Source of the DNA: Unio delphinus
Lineage: Eukaryota; Mollusca; Bivalvia; Unionida; Unionidae
NCBI GenBank assembly: GCA_029339505.1
Contig: JAQISU010000097.1
Location: 2,870,001-2,934,000 of the forward strand
Length of the DNA stretch: 64,000 bases
Direction: 5' to 3'
How positions within the stretch are numbered: the first letter of the stretch is position 1; every line of letters starts with the position of its first letter. A program made the position numbers and the translations under genes. The notes under the pieces are model-generated. The model saw only the letters and a list, made by a program, of their open reading frames with translations, was not told the origin of the DNA and ran no database searches. Below are positions 31,765 to 40,521 of this stretch, piece after piece.

Positions 31765-32808
31765 ATGATTGATATTTGGGGGAGATCTTTGAAACCCAAA
31801 CCCGATGACACTGCAACCCCTGATTCTATCAAGGATATAACAAAAAAAATTAAAGATGAAATAGCTGAGACGTTGAATTTAGAAAGTGTTGAACCCAATG
31901 AAATAGTTGTATTTCAAGATCGCCAGGGTAAATTGAAATCTAGTAATATTTCTCTGGATGATATTTTAGTTAAACAACGAAACGCAATCGAGAACACAGT
32001 TGCGCTATTTTCCGATCAGGGTAAATTGAAAACCAGTAATATCTCTCTGGATGATATTTTAGTTAAACAACAAAACACAATCGAGAACACAGTTGCGCTA
32101 TTTTCCGATCAGGGTAAATTGAAAACCAGTAATATCTCTCTGGATGATATTTTAGTTAAACAACAAAATGCAATCGAGAACACCGTTGCGTTATTTTCCG
32201 ATCAGGGTAAACTCAAACCAGGTGTACTCGTTTCGACGATTACAGATCGATTAAAAACTCTCAACGACGAGTTAAACAATTCTGTGGTTGTACTAGCAAC
32301 ACTTGAATCTAGAATTGAAGAACACATAAAACAGTTTATATCATTTCGTAGAAATATCATTGATAAATTTATTGGAACCCCGTTAGATAAAATTGAACTA
32401 AAACTCCCTGATATTAAAAAATCCATTGATGAGACGAAAACTTTCATCGAAGGCATCAAGGGGGATGCAACGAGGATGATAACAGCCATTGAAAAAACAA
32501 AAATTCCTCATGAGAAAACCAACAACTTAGTATACACGATCCAACACGGATCATTTGAGTGGACACCTACAAACAACACATTAGATATCACTGCAACCGT
32601 CAAGGGTATTTATCGATTAACACTAGTAACACCATTATCTCAATTTAAGATTTCATCGTCCAGTTCATCCGGGTTCAATAATACGATTTCAACGATCATC
32701 GACAAGAATACAACTGAAAAGTTCACAATCGCACCTACTGATACTCATTTGGTTAGGGTCTCAACAACGTGGTATGTGGAATTCGTAGCGAATTTAAGTA
32801 AATCGTAA
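31765..32808 (+). CDS. Fibre-like attachment protein with tandem shaft repeats
   Basis: 347 residues. The N-terminus (MIDIWGRSLKPKPDD) is conserved in element 2 and may anchor it to the capsid. Residues ~50-150 are three 31-residue repeats with the pattern FSDQGKLKTSNISLDDILVK then QQNTIENTVAL, plus a partial fourth. The xxGKLxxSxIxxDDI pattern is like the shaft of phage tail fibres. A helical stalk (about 160-255) and a beta-rich C-terminal head follow (GSFEWTPTNNTLDITATVKG, then YRLTLVTPL and TWYVEFVANLS). I infer a trimeric receptor-binding spike. No family is identified. Element 2 has only one repeat, so shaft length changes by 93-bp steps. Confidence 0.65.
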   Translation: MIDIWGRSLKPKPDDTATPDSIKDITKKIKDEIAETLNLESVEPNEIVVFQDRQGKLKSSNISLDDILVKQRNAIENTVALFSDQGKLKTSNISLDDILVKQQNTIENTVALFSDQGKLKTSNISLDDILVKQQNAIENTVALFSDQGKLKPGVLVSTITDRLKTLNDELNNSVVVLATLESRIEEHIKQFISFRRNIIDKFIGTPLDKIELKLPDIKKSIDETKTFIEGIKGDATRMITAIEKTKIPHEKTNNLVYTIQHGSFEWTPTNNTLDITATVKGIYRLTLVTPLSQFKISSSSSSGFNNTISTIIDKNTTEKFTIAPTDTHLVRVSTTWYVEFVANLSKS

Positions 32809-32838
32809 TTGAAAACGCTAGCATATTTAAAATAAAAA

Positions 32839-33483
32839 ATGATTTCATCATCTCAATATCGCTATGATCAGGTCAGAGAGTATCAAACTAGACTCAAAAC
32901 CTTGTCTGAGGAGTATGAATTGAAAATTAAAAAATATCGCAGGAGAATTACCGCAATTGATGTTACTGTGTACGCTGTGAGTGGTGTAATCACCGGAGCC
33001 GGTATTATACTGTCTTCAGTGACAATGATGGCCCCGATAGCTGTTCCAATTTGCATTTCTGCGGCAACAACAATCGCTGGAATTATTTCAATAATCACAA
33101 AAAAAATATCCTCATGCAGCCAACGGAAACTACAAGACTACATAATTCAATTTCATGTTGTGTCTACTGCATACTCGCAATTATCCTCATTGATATCGTC
33201 ATCGCTCGATGATACAATTATATCAGAGAGTGAGTTTTCAGCGATGGTAGATATATATGATTCTGCGATGTCAAAATTAGAAATACATCATGAATATAAT
33301 AACAATGACAACACAGATGGAATTACTTCAACAAATAGTGGAGAACACAAATCCAGTACAAACAAGCATGATCTCAATAACCTCAACGAATCCAGAATTC
33401 AGTGTGAATTTCCCCTCTCCGGTCCCAGTGAAGGAGATAGCGCTAGCAAAATTACGAGTATACCACAGTTGGCCAAATATTAG
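32839..33483 (+). CDS. Two-helix membrane protein next to the penton gene
   Basis: 214 residues. A basic coiled N-terminus (YDQVREYQTRLKTLSEEYEL) precedes a hydrophobic hairpin (VYAVSGVITGAGIILSSVTM and PIAVPICISAATTIAGIISI, about 36-90) and then a helical domain with SSLDDTIISESEFSAMVDIY. Proteins with this layout often sit beside the penton gene in metazoan Polintons; their role is not known. The last 60 codons overlap the penton frame by 179 nt. In element 2 the overlap also exists but its frame stops 24 codons earlier in relation, so the extreme C-terminus may not matter. Preceded by ATTGAAAACGCTAGC, similar to the sequence before the pVI-like gene. Confidence 0.7.
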   Translation: MISSSQYRYDQVREYQTRLKTLSEEYELKIKKYRRRITAIDVTVYAVSGVITGAGIILSSVTMMAPIAVPICISAATTIAGIISIITKKISSCSQRKLQDYIIQFHVVSTAYSQLSSLISSSLDDTIISESEFSAMVDIYDSAMSKLEIHHEYNNNDNTDGITSTNSGEHKSSTNKHDLNNLNESRIQCEFPLSGPSEGDSASKITSIPQLAKY

Positions 33484-34657
33484 GTCAAAATCATTTGGTG
33501 GTCAACAACCGAATAATTCCCTGGTATTTGCAAATAAGAATAAACCCGACGGTACCCCAGACTGGAATGTTGTTTCCATACCAACCGGATCATATCAAAT
33601 TGAACAAATCAATAATGAATTCGCGCGTAGAATAAAATCGATTACTGGAGTAGAGTCAAAAATCGCTATAACAGTTCATGAACCAACACTATCATCTGCC
33701 ATTGAAATAAACTCAGAAGAATACGTCGTAGATATCTATCAAAGCTCAATAAGAACCGTACTAGGATGGCCTGAATTACCACCAAGGGAGGAAACCGTTG
33801 ATTTACCAGAACCTCAAAAAACCGATTATATCACAGACAGGATAAAATCTGATAATCCATTAAAGAGTTATAGAGATTACAGTATTGCTAGCATCTTTTT
33901 TGCTCTTGGCACTATAGATAAGGGAGGGAAATATCTTTTTGTTAACGAACTTAAAATCGCTGAAAATTTCACAGCAATGAATAATGATTTTTCACTGTTG
34001 TTAATACCCCTTAAATCCGGCTCTCTTACCCGAGATGAATTTATCAGTGTCGTAAAAACATGTAACAAAATCATCAATGACATGGAAACATTTAATTCAC
34101 AAATTATTCAAGAGATATTAGGTGACAGTAATCCTACAACAAGAACAATTTTTGCAGGAGGCAAGGGCATCCCCGTCAAGGATATACCCACAGTCAAACT
34201 ACCAGGATATAACGTACCAGAACTACAAAAATCTCTCAGTGATGCCATCGATATTGGTTTTAAAATAATTCATGATGCGTGGAAAAAAGCAACATCACCG
34301 GAAATAAAAATCCTGACCCATAATAATGACCCAGATGGTGGTGGCAGGCATATCGCTCCGTTCAACGTGAATATTTCAACGGTGATTGCGCTCAATTTAG
34401 TATGTGATGTGATCGAAGGAAGCTATCAAATAAATTTAGAACGATCAAATCAAGCTCAGCAGGGATATATTTTGTATTCATTTGCACCAACAGCTCCTCC
34501 AGGGTTTTTAATAATTGAGTCCCCGGTGAATCCAGTCTATATGCGATGTCATAATAATTCATTAACCAAAATTAATTTCAAACTCACAGATCAGTCTAAT
34601 AATCTGATTGATTTACAAGAGGAGGTTTTACAAATTAGTCTGTTTGTGAAATCGTAG
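33305..34657 (+). CDS. Penton / minor capsid protein (single jelly-roll)
   Basis: 450 residues from MTTQMELLQQIVENTNPVQT at 33305, the start matched by element 2 (MATSQELLQRIV, 52270). It forms the fivefold vertices. Diagnostic blocks are FSVNFPSPVPVKEIALAKLR and YHSWPNI at the N-terminus, NNSLVF and IPTGSYQIEQINNEF, and the C-terminal PPGFLIIESPVNPVYM, KINFKLTDQSNNLIDLQEE and ISLFVKS, which is the usual Polinton penton ending. A segment of roughly 150-200 residues in the middle (about 150-350: KTDYITDRIKSDN through PGYNVPELQKSLSDAIDIGF) separates the two halves and makes this protein long. It overlaps the two-helix membrane gene at its 5' end and ends 17 bp before the right terminal repeat. 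Confidence 0.9.
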   Translation: MTTQMELLQQIVENTNPVQTSMISITSTNPEFSVNFPSPVPVKEIALAKLRVYHSWPNIRSKSFGGQQPNNSLVFANKNKPDGTPDWNVVSIPTGSYQIEQINNEFARRIKSITGVESKIAITVHEPTLSSAIEINSEEYVVDIYQSSIRTVLGWPELPPREETVDLPEPQKTDYITDRIKSDNPLKSYRDYSIASIFFALGTIDKGGKYLFVNELKIAENFTAMNNDFSLLLIPLKSGSLTRDEFISVVKTCNKIINDMETFNSQIIQEILGDSNPTTRTIFAGGKGIPVKDIPTVKLPGYNVPELQKSLSDAIDIGFKIIHDAWKKATSPEIKILTHNNDPDGGGRHIAPFNVNISTVIALNLVCDVIEGSYQINLERSNQAQQGYILYSFAPTAPPGFLIIESPVNPVYMRCHNNSLTKINFKLTDQSNNLIDLQEEVLQISLFVKS

Positions 34658-34674
34658 TGATTTTCGTCGTAGTG

Positions 34675-34992
34675 ATTTACATGACCCTCGAACACGATAT
34701 CGTATCGGACTGGATCAAATATTCGGTTAACCCATAGCAGCAGAGAGGGTGAGTGACAACGACGTTGTAGTCCCTTTTTCCCAAAAAATGTAATAGTTGA
34801 AAAGTTTTTGATTTCATTAATTTCATTGATTTTTTCATAATTTTTTTTTTGACCTAATCCATGATTCACACACATATTTGGGACCAGATGTCATTGACTT
34901 TGGGGTCTGATGTCATTGGTTTCATTGATTTTAAGCGTGATTTCAGTGAAAACTTGTCTAAAAATGTTGTCCGATACACCCTCTCTGCTGCT
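34675..34992 (-). repeat. Right terminal inverted repeat of element 1
   Basis: Reverse complement of 19556-19874 with a few mismatches. It includes, on the plus strand at 34681-34731, the last ~16 codons and stop of the ATPase gene as a non-functional fragment. Confidence 0.95.
34736..34992. repeat. Nested inverted unit inside the right terminus (257 bp)
   Basis: AGCAGCAGAGAGGGTG at 34736-34751 and its exact reverse complement at 34977-34992 bound the unit, mirroring 19556-19813. Confidence 0.9.
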
Positions 34993-34997
34993 CAGCG
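34993..34997. repeat. Target-site duplication, right copy (CAGCG)
   Basis: Matches 19551-19555. The adjoining bases do not extend the match to six. Confidence 0.75.
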
Positions 34998-35427
34998 CAT
35001 AGCCACTATTACACTTATCCAGCCATAGCGAGGCTGTGTAAAGTAGCAGTGGGTTATAGGCGTGCGTGATAAACACAGTGTTCTACATTATCTGGGCTAT
35101 TTTATCGGTTAATTCATCTGTACACGGTATCGGTATACATGAATTAGATTGGTCATGATTTTACTGGAAATGCCACAAACCTATACCTTGCCATTAGTTA
35201 CATGTTACAATGTTTAGGTAGAAAATGCTCCTTGGATACCATTTATGGCATTTGAATCTTGCTTGGTAACAACTATATATGACTTTTGCCTATGAAAATA
35301 TATGATGTTTCTCAGATTACTGAGACGTTTTGTAGAAGCAATATTTGAATATGTTGTAGGTATGACTAAACTGATATAGAGTTCACAATGTTAAATATCA
35401 AAGATCTCACATTATCACTATATGTAG

Positions 35428-35568
35428 GTTACAGTATTAGGAGAAGGTCGACTCGAAGTATTGTACCGACAGAAAATTCTGTTGCAAGCATACATGACTT
35501 CAAAGAAATCTCAGAGACTGAACGAGGGATGAACTTATCCATTATTGCCACGCTTTCAGTAGTAGCAA
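35428..35568 (+). CDS. Receptor gene, coding exon 6: juxtamembrane region and start of the membrane helix
   Basis: Acceptor TTATCACTATATGTAG. The first two bases join the G left by exon 5 to make Gly, then YSIRRRSTRSIVPTENSVAS and onward to ERGMNLSIIATLSVVA, where the hydrophobic helix begins. The donor A|GTAAGT is consensus, phase 1. Its length of 141 nt fits. The match of phase across the 17-kb intron is the main evidence that the viral element did not change the reading frame of the gene. Confidence 0.8.
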
Positions 35569-36561
35569 GTAAGTTTGGATTCTGCTTATTCATATACTTA
35601 TATAAATTAAATGCATATTATGCTTCTATCAATACCTATCAATACGTACCAATACCTAGCAGCACTTACCATTACTTAGCAATATTTACATTGGGTTATA
35701 TAGGTTCTGACGAATTGCTTTCACTGCACTCTATTTTCAAACGATGATGTCTTTGGATTGATAGTAACTACTGAAGGTAATTTAGGCTATGTATACTTTG
35801 TAATTCCATAACTATACTGTCTGTCCACTGTCCATTCTGGACGTTGTATCTGAAACAAACATCACTCCTTGGTCGAGATTTGAAAATCTTAGAGACTATA
35901 CTTTAAATTGTCTACTTCAAATTTTATTGAATAAATATGTTCAAATTTTATTTGACACCTTCATTTAGTGATGGTATATGTATTCTAGTTTGCTTTTTAT
36001 TTAAAGGAAAATAAATTAAATTAACTTTAAGGATTATAAATTAAAGAATTTGAGAGCTGTGCATATGTACAAATGAAATCCCGATGAGGGTGTTGTGTAG
36101 TTTTCATTACCCAATCCTTTTAGTTGATGTCTTTAGGCAACTGTATTAAAATGCCATTATAACTAATTATATAGTATTGCATTTGACAATATAGTGTCGA
36201 TCATGCCACTAAAATCCTTCTAGGATTGATTATTGATTTTTGGACCTATTGAAAATTACATCTTTGGACTCCAGTTGGTATAATTTTGCATGTATCTCTT
36301 CTTTATCAGTCGAATGAAAATGTCATCAATAACTAAACCACCACTCTGAATATTTTCATTATTTCGATCATATTAAAACTTAAAATGTACGTATTACCTT
36401 TAGCGAATGACGTTGTGAAGTTGATTGGTAATTTCTAAGAATTCGACTGACACGAACATTTGTTGTCGCTTCTTTATGTGATCCTTAATTTTATCGATGG
36501 ATTTTATTTTGCTTTTATTTTATTTGAGATGGATATTAAGAGTAATTTCCCTTCGTTTCAG

Positions 36562-38003
36562 TTTTTACTGCTGTTGTCGCCGTGTTAGTCTTCCTATTCA
36601 AAAGGAAAGCCATGTTAAGACCTAAATCTGCTGGAAATCACAATCTGGACATCAATGAACCAGGATCTATGACTTCGAAGGATCCAAGTTTTGGCAAGAT
36701 GGTTGAAGATGAAAAAACACTCATTGAATATAAAAACGACGGGAGAAATTGTATGATATTTTCTGAGATCCAGTCAACAGACTATTCAGATGGAGACATA
36801 CTTGAAGGAAACACTGGTTGTTGTTGTTTGGATGATGGCCAAACATTGAATTATGAATATTATTCTACATCTCACTGTATTGAAGACGAATCAAACGGAC
36901 TTTCAAAAAATATGCTACCTTCAATTCTGAGTGAAGATGGGCCACAAGAAACCGCGGACAATCAACTAAAGATGTTGAATATGTTCGGAGATGAATGCAC
37001 CTTTAACAGAGTCATTCGGGCAAGCAGAGTCGAATTAAAGAACCCAATCATGAAAAACGAGAATACAGAAAAAACATGGTTCGCCTTGAGCGACCTTGAC
37101 AGGATTTCATTTTCTAGTGTGAAAAGCAGTATAACTGTTACTCTGTCTGAGTGTCAGTCCGATGACCATATGAGTGACTTTACAGACGAGGAATACCATT
37201 CAGGAAACGATGCATATTTTGAACAAGGAGATATGTGTCATGATGGACACCATCATCAGATTGCATGTAATGAAATTAACATTTCTCATGGGTTAGTTAA
37301 AGATGTTTCGACCGACACGAAGAATCTTACGGGTTCAATTTGGAGGGATGTCGGGTCAATGACTGAAAATCACATAAAGAAGTTAAATATATTTGGTGAG
37401 GACTGGACATTGCATGGTACCTTCGATGCTACCGGGGGGCAACTTCGGGGCGGGATAACGTCAGTAGAACTGATTATCCCAAATGGAGTTTTTGACATGT
37501 TCTCTACGTCAGAGGTATATGGTTCGGTGTATACAAAGATATCGGCTTTGCGGCGAAAGTTTGATCTCTCAGAAAACGAAGAAATAGTCGGACCAGGAGT
37601 AGAATTTTGGTTTCCATCTATAACTAAATTCAATAAGTATGCAGTCGTCAAAATTCCTTATTTTGGAGATGACGACATCAGTGTCTACTGGTTTCCATCT
37701 AACAGTTGCAGCAGTGAGAAATTAACTCTTCAAAAGCTTGAACTTAAATCAAAATACAATAATGCGAACCAGGACATGTATTATAAAATTGGAGGAGATG
37801 GTTTTGTGTACATCTACACAAAACACTTCAGTGGTTTTCTCTGTACGCGATGCAGCTGCAGAAAATGCCATGCAACCCATCGACGGGAACTAACTCTTTA
37901 TGGAGTAGTGTTTGCTTCTTACAGATGTATTGATAAAGGGAGGCAAGTGCGTATCAGGCTATACATCGCTGATGGCAAGGCAAAACTTGACGATTTTCTA
38001 CAG
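36562..38003 (+). CDS. Receptor gene, coding exon 7: membrane helix end, acidic tail, ZU5 domain
   Basis: Acceptor CCCTTCGTTTCAG. The exon opens IFTAVVAVLVFLFKRK, completing a single membrane helix with a basic stop-transfer end, so the rest is cytoplasmic. A 270-residue polar region contains two related blocks, LKMLNMFGDECTFNRV (nt ~36968) and IKKLNIFGEDWTLHGTF (nt ~37377), an apparent internal duplication. The second leads into a ZU5-like domain (GGQLRGGITSVELIIPNGVF, then GPGVEFWFPSITKFNKYAVV), as in UNC5, ankyrin and PIDD proteins, and then a UPA-like start (LTLYGVVFASYRC...VRIRLYIADG). The donor is CAG|GTAATC, phase 0; 1,442 nt fits the phases. Confidence 0.85.
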
Positions 38004-38375
38004 GTAATCAAAACACTTGACGTATTTTATTGAAATTAAATATTAGTTTCAAAACGAGAAATATATTGCATATAAATGACCAAAAATAATTTTTTTATGT
38101 AGAGAATGGTTTACCGATGATTTCAAAGATTATTTTATCTATATGTTCTCTAGTCTGAGAGTTAGTTCGAGAACATTTCGAGTTAAATGTATGGAAGTAA
38201 TTGGAATATATTTTTGACAGTAACTACTTATTTCATTGAAAGTGTTTTCAATTTGCTTTGATCACAACCGTTGATATTAATAAAAAAAATTATAGGTAAA
38301 TTTAAAGCAACTTAAAACTTGTTATAATCCTCAAAATTACATTATTTTATTCCAGTGTCTTTATTTATATCACAG

Positions 38376-38561
38376 GAATACGTGTGCCTGGAATCCAGTC
38401 AAGGGAGGGAACTCATAGAAACCACAGAGATAGGACTTGTGCCTGATGAACTAGAAAGTGGGGATACTTTGAGCATGAGACTCGAGGTCATGGATGATGA
38501 AGATGGCCAGTGGATACATAAGAAGAAAGGATCTGGACAGCCATTGAAATCAGAAGTACAG
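38376..38561 (+). CDS. Receptor gene, coding exon 8: UPA-like continuation
   Basis: Acceptor TTATTTATATCACAG. The 62 codons read EYVCLESSQGRELIETTEIG to LKSEVQ, in phase 0 at both ends (donor CAG|GTATGG). The beta-rich pattern continues the UPA-like region begun in exon 7. Confidence 0.8.
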
Positions 38562-38865
38562 GTATGGCAATGAAGCATTTCACTGTCATAATTTATAGTA
38601 TGGTAACCTTTTTGATAAATAAACGAGCATATAGTTTAACATGTCTCGTAACAGATACTGCTTTCAAGTTCCTTCTTTAAATGGAATATAATAATAATTC
38701 CTTCTTTGAATTTATTGTATCCTTTCAATATTTCGCGTTTCGGCCGTATTTGTTTGTTGTTCATGTCTTAGGAAAGTCGAATATTCACTATATACCTTTT
38801 ACTTAATATGTTTTTTTCTTTATATGACACCAAGCTCTATTTCTTACTGAATGTCTTGTTTGTAG

Positions 38866-39081
38866 GGTCTTCAGTTATCCAAAATTGTGAGATGCTGCCG
38901 GCAAGACGATTATCCAGCCTTTATAGAATGGTTTCTTGAAAATGGCAATTCAGGGACAAAAAGAAATTTCCAATGTTTCATCGACATTGACGCAACTGTC
39001 ACAAATAACAGAGATGTACTCGCCACTGAGAGCACTTCCTCTTGCAGCACTATCATCATTGACGGCTTACGGATGCAGAAG
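38866..39081 (+). CDS. Receptor gene, coding exon 9: end of UPA-like region
   Basis: Acceptor CTTGTTTGTAG. The 72 codons read GLQLSKIVRCCRQDDYPAFI, then FQCFIDIDATV and a linker ending DGLRMQK. Phase 0 at both ends (donor AAG|GTACAA). Confidence 0.78.
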
Positions 39082-39541
39082 GTACAAAAAATCGCAGATC
39101 TGAAGAATATAATATTGATCCTTAATATATTTGTAATACATCACCGGAAACTGATTAGCAGTATTACTGGCATGGATGTAAGGTATTAAGTCTGAAATTA
39201 AATAAAGGGATACATTTGTCCTTAATTATTTCTGAGTTGTTGGTGCTATATTCACTTACTATTCATTTGACTTTTATAATCTATGCTGGGTTACATATAC
39301 AGACTAAATACCACGCATCACATTATTTTGAAATAACACAATGTTTTCCTTATATTAGAAGACAAGATAAAAAAACTCTGAGGACCAAACCGTTAATACA
39401 TATAGGAGTTAAGTTAATTAGTGGAACTATATAAATAATTAGATACACTATTATCATTGCTCAGGAAATGTAGATTGCAAAGAAATTGTTAAATGGCGTG
39501 CTTTGAATCCAGTATAAATATCAAAATATATGAATTATAAG

Positions 39542-39666
39542 GGTGAAGAGGAGGAACTTAAGCGATGCGAGAAGGTTAGAAGAATCCTCTCAAGAATCTT
39601 AGACTCGAAGACAGCCAACACGTTTCTACAAGAGCTTGGCGTTGACATGTCTCTTACATCTGCTAG
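39542..39666 (+). CDS. Receptor gene, coding exon 10: helical C-terminal domain, first half
   Basis: The acceptor (ATGAATTATAAG) has a weak pyrimidine tract, the weakest junction in the model. Codons GEEEELKRCEKVRRILSRIL, DSKTANTFLQELGVDMSLTSA end with AG|GTAATA (phase 2). The amphipathic helices and place after ZU5/UPA suggest a death-fold domain, as in UNC5 and PIDD, but I cannot confirm it by motif. Confidence 0.65.
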
Positions 39667-40082
39667 GTAATACAAATATCATACCAAATATATAGAGTAA
39701 CCTAGAAAGCAGTTACATTGAAGTCTGTAGGTATAATACCATTTTGTAATTACACTGATAATATGCATCATCAAATATTATAACGCAATTTAACCAATTC
39801 ATAAATGGGAAAGAATAAGTCAGTCTTGAGAAAACACGTCTAGGGAGCAAATATCTTTTGATTGGTTTATTGTGCTCGTTTTCTGCATGCGTTGATTGGA
39901 CATATACCGTACATCATTTTAAGTTAGCAAAGTTTCAGCTTAGATATTGTACTATGTGATCGTTACAAGAAAAAAAAACACAACTAATTTGTATCTAAAG
40001 ATTGACAGATATATTTACCCAACTGTGCATTATTAGATCCATGAGTGAGAGAAGTGTTATTGAAAGTGTTTTCTCATCCTAG

Positions 40083-40521
40083 GGACAAACCAGATGATGG
40101 ATATTTGGAAAATATGTTATTGCTCTGCCAGAGTAAATACGACCCGGGACGGTTTTTGGCGATGACAGAGTCCATCATCAGGAAACTGAACATCCCTCAC
40201 ATCCTGGAGGAAATTGGATCATGTTATTTACACGAATGTGTATCTGGAAAAGCTGTCCATACTTCTATCTCTTCTTCACAACGGGTATTAGTAGGTGAAT
40301 GTTTAGCGAATGAAAGCTATGTTTGTGCAGAGTTGTCCCATGGCTATCCTATCTCTTCTGGACCTGCGCATACTCCAGTAGAGGTCAAGCAGAATTTGAC
40401 TACCAAATCACGTGACACTATCCGGGCTCTTGTTCATCCGATGAACCATATCAGCTTGGATCTTGAAGGAAGTTTATCAGAAGAGGAAGATACTTCTGTT
40501 TTGAAGTTGCAGCTTACATAA
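40083..40521 (+). CDS. Receptor gene, coding exon 11: helical C-terminal domain, second half, and stop
   Basis: Acceptor TTTTCTCATCCTAG; its first base completes Arg with exon 10. Reads DKPDDGYLENMLLLCQSKYD and PGRFLAMTESIIRKL..., helices that complete the possible death-fold, then a Ser/Thr-rich tail (VHTSISSSQRVLVGEC) ending EEEDTSVLKLQLT and TAA. The summed coding length of all eleven exons is 3,303 nt. Confidence 0.8.

Larger units (their letters stand above)
19556..34992. mobile_element. Element 1: complete Maverick/Polinton-like (adintovirus-like) endogenous virus, 15.4 kb
   Basis: The element is bounded by 318/319-bp terminal inverted repeats starting AGCAGCAGAGAGGG and ending CCCTCTCTGCTGCT, flanked by CAGCG on both sides. 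The AG...CT ends, the size, and the gene set (retrovirus-type integrase, B-family polymerase, A32-like ATPase, adenain-like protease, double-jelly-roll capsid protein, penton) are those of Mavericks/Polintons and of the animal adintoviruses. The PLA2-like domain is a further adintovirus-type trait. Unusual are the helicase and HNH domains fused to the polymerase. All recognised frames look uninterrupted and the two terminal repeats differ at only a handful of positions, so the copy is relatively young. It sits inside intron 5 of the receptor gene. Confidence 0.9.

Noticed and set aside
39100..39434. Frame continuing past exon 9 and a further frame at 39216-39434
   Set aside because: Exon 9 ends at a good donor (AAG|GTACAA) in phase with exon 10. 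The continuation is intron sequence.
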